Assembly (NCBI RefSeq): GCF_022829385.1
Contig: NZ_JAKSXX010000231.1
Location: 1-33,263 of the forward strand
Direction of reading: 5' to 3'
Length of the DNA: 33,263 nt
Source of the DNA: Methylobacterium sp. J-070
GTDB taxonomy: Bacteria; Pseudomonadota; Alphaproteobacteria; Rhizobiales; Beijerinckiaceae
The position numbers and the translations under genes are program-made. This document shows, in pieces, positions 32,017-33,263 of this stretch. The notes under the pieces are model-generated. The model saw nothing but the letters and a program-made list of their open reading frames with translations, searched no databases and was not told the origin of the DNA. Numbering within the stretch: position 1 is the first letter of the stretch; each line of letters opens with the position of its first letter.

Positions 32017-32418
32017 ATGCCCGAGTCCTCCTATGCCGCGCAGTCTCCGTTGTGGGTGGCAGTTCGAAGCCGCTGCCCGCGGTGTGGGCGTGGACACCTG
32101 TTCCGAGGGTTCCTCTCGCTCGCGCCTCAGTGCGATGCGTGCGGCCTGGATTACAGCTTTGCCGACCCAGCGGATGGTCCGGCCTTCTTCGTGATGATGA
32201 CTGCGGCGATACCGGCGACGGCGTTCGGTGTCTGGCTCGAGCTGACATACTTGCCGCCGCTCTGGGTACACGCCGTTACGACTCTGCCGATTGTGCTGAT
32301 CGCTTGCACCCTGCCGCTGCGCTTCTTCAAGGGCTGGCTGGTGGCTGAGCAGTATGTCCACAAGGCTGAAGAGGGGCGTATCGCGAGGCCAGTGCCTCTA
32401 CCGCGGGATCCAAGATGA
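32017..32418 (+). CDS. DUF983 family membrane protein
   Basis: The 133 residues include a short zinc ribbon at the N-terminus, 'CPRCGRGHLFRGFLSLAPQCDACG' (CxxC...CxxC). Then come the conserved 'DYSFADPADGPAFFV' and two membrane helices ('AAIPATAFGVWLELTYL', 'TLPIVLIACTLPLRFF'). This is the full layout of DUF983, an alphaproteobacterial membrane family of unknown function. No coupling to a neighbour is visible. Confidence 0.9.
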   Translation: MPESSYAAQSPLWVAVRSRCPRCGRGHLFRGFLSLAPQCDACGLDYSFADPADGPAFFVMMTAAIPATAFGVWLELTYLPPLWVHAVTTLPIVLIACTLPLRFFKGWLVAEQYVHKAEEGRIARPVPLPRDPR

Positions 32419-32434
32419 AACGGCCCCCGCCGTT
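32419..32434 (+). terminator. Short hairpin after the DUF983 gene
   Basis: AACGGC (32419-32424) and GCCGTT (32429-32434) flank CCCC. A run of nine A follows at 32441-32449. No T run is present on this strand, so termination is doubtful; an mRNA 3' end structure is possible. Confidence 0.35.
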
Positions 32435-32589
32435 CTCCTGAAAAAAAAATTCGTCCCGGCTTGCAGGACGCGTCGGATCCTCAGCCATGGCGCGCGGTCA
32501 GGCCTTCGTCTCCTTGCGCAGCCTCATCCCCGGCCACTCGCTGTTCTCCTGGATGAAGATGACGCCGACGGCTTCCAGGGCGGAAAGGC

Positions 32590-33033
32590 TTAGAAGAGCG
32601 CCACGAGCGCAACGCCGGCCACCATCAAGAGGCCGCCCAGAACACGCCAGAGGCTGGCCGGGTGCTCCTCAAAACCCACCCAGCCGAAATGGTCTAGCAG
32701 GATCGAGGTGACGACGCCTGCGGTGACCAAGAGGCCGAGGAACACCCCGGCTCCGACTTGGCGGGCGACCAGCAGTTGGGTGGTCACGATCCCGCCACCC
32801 AAGATACCGCCACCCCAGGCCCACCACGGTACCTGTGACAGCTCCTGCGGCGTTGGCCATGCCAAGCGACGGGACACAAGGCCAGCGACCAAGACAGTCA
32901 ACGCCGTGCCGATCCCGACGACCAGACCGGCGACAAGAGGCTGTGAAAAGCTTCTGGCCAGCGTACTGTTCTGGCCGGGCTGGATGGCATTCGCGATCCC
33001 GGCGATCAGCACGGCGCCGTAGAGGTACCACAT
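32590..33033 (-). CDS. DMT-superfamily transporter, YdcZ/DUF606 type
   Basis: The 147 residues contain five hydrophobic helices: 'LYGAVLIAGIANAIQPG' with the conserved 'QPGQNSTLAR', 'PLVAGLVVGIGTALTVLVAGLV', 'WWAWGGGILGGGIVTTQLLV', 'VGAGVFLGLLVTAGVVTSIL' and 'LWRVLGGLLMVAGVALVAL'. This is the half-size DMT fold of the YdcZ family, thought to work as paired subunits in the inner membrane. The substrate is unknown. Confidence 0.88.
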   Translation of the reverse strand: MWYLYGAVLIAGIANAIQPGQNSTLARSFSQPLVAGLVVGIGTALTVLVAGLVSRRLAWPTPQELSQVPWWAWGGGILGGGIVTTQLLVARQVGAGVFLGLLVTAGVVTSILLDHFGWVGFEEHPASLWRVLGGLLMVAGVALVALF

Positions 33034-33105
33034 GGTCGAGATCCGATCGGTGAGATCTCGCTAGGTAGGGCGATAAGCGCCTCTTCCACGAGGCGGAGGA
33101 TGGGG

Positions 33106-33263
33106 TCAGGAGCGGTACCGCCCCACCTCAAGGCCCTTGAGCGGTACGCCGGTCCTGAACCGATCATACTTGCGGCCGAGGATGTCGAGCGCGGGACCTG
33201 TTGAAGCCACGACAAGCGGGCGATCGATCTCGCTGGCAATGCGGAGTAGTCGATCGCGGAAGG
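33106..33263 (-). CDS. Unidentified partial protein (C-terminus only)
   Basis: An open frame enters from the right edge and ends at a TGA at 33106-33108. The 51 visible residues read 'FRDRLLRIASEIDRPLVVAS', 'TGPALDILGRKYDRF', 'GVPLKGLEVGRYRS', a protein-like alpha/beta sequence. It lies upstream of the YdcZ transporter on the same strand, 72 bp away. No family could be recognised from this tail. Confidence 0.55.
   Translation of the reverse strand, partial: FRDRLLRIASEIDRPLVVASTGPALDILGRKYDRFRTGVPLKGLEVGRYRS

Noticed and set aside
1..33263. CRISPR array, transposase, integrase or phage structural genes
   Set aside because: No regularly spaced repeats, DDE or tyrosine-recombinase motifs, or terminal inverted repeats were seen on either strand.

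Overview
The window is very GC-rich DNA whose gene content points to an alphaproteobacterium of the Methylobacterium/Methylorubrum type: DUF6894- and DUF6925-like proteins, a PhnA-like membrane protein beside DUF2382 proteins, GlsB, CsbD and YidB stress proteins, and many tiny secreted proteins. This assignment rests on protein-family recognition and was not searched. Replicon type is unknown. The low density of housekeeping genes and the number of broken genes fit an accessory region of a chromosome or a megaplasmid.

Left part (1-8130): the tail of a chemotaxis receptor, several small hypothetical genes and two tandem intrinsic terminators. Next comes a minus-strand block of decayed genes (2590-5766): an FtsH-like AAA protease with two frameshifts and an altered Walker B, a small ORF, and a remnant that joins part of a metal/heme-type ABC binding protein to part of its ATPase. 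An intact DUF6925-like gene ends the block. A secreted protein and a translationally coupled pair of metallophosphoesterases follow.

Middle (8428-20462): an apparent stress and envelope island, all on the plus strand. It starts with a triple-PAS/LuxR regulator. A tight operon follows (GlsB, PhnA-like membrane protein, two DUF2382 proteins, with ATGA overlaps). After it come small secreted proteins, a frameshifted YidB, a Lys/His/Ala-rich mini-protein, CsbD, a membrane-anchored coiled-coil protein, transaldolase (apparently shortened by a stop codon), an acyl-CoA thioesterase and a CPA1 cation/proton antiporter. I infer that the island serves general stress tolerance; I could not find the expected EcfG promoters by eye.

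Right part (20762-33263): small secreted and hypothetical genes; a minus-strand zinc alcohol dehydrogenase-cupin pair separated by a strong hairpin; a divergent MBL-hydrolase/TetR pair with two matching operator-like palindromes between them; and a LysR gene divergent from a tautomerase-cupin-SDR operon. The genes after that operon are damaged: a frameshifted isochorismatase-like gene and a 5'-truncated, frameshifted PQQ dehydrogenase. A dihydrofolate-reductase-like gene, a tRNA-like fragment with a CAU anticodon, a second cupin, a DUF983 protein, a YdcZ-type transporter and an unidentified partial gene finish the window.

At least six genes carry 1-2 nt lesions or large deletions. They are either pseudogenes or, less likely, assembly errors. 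No CRISPR array, rRNA, complete tRNA, insertion sequence or recognisable phage module was seen.
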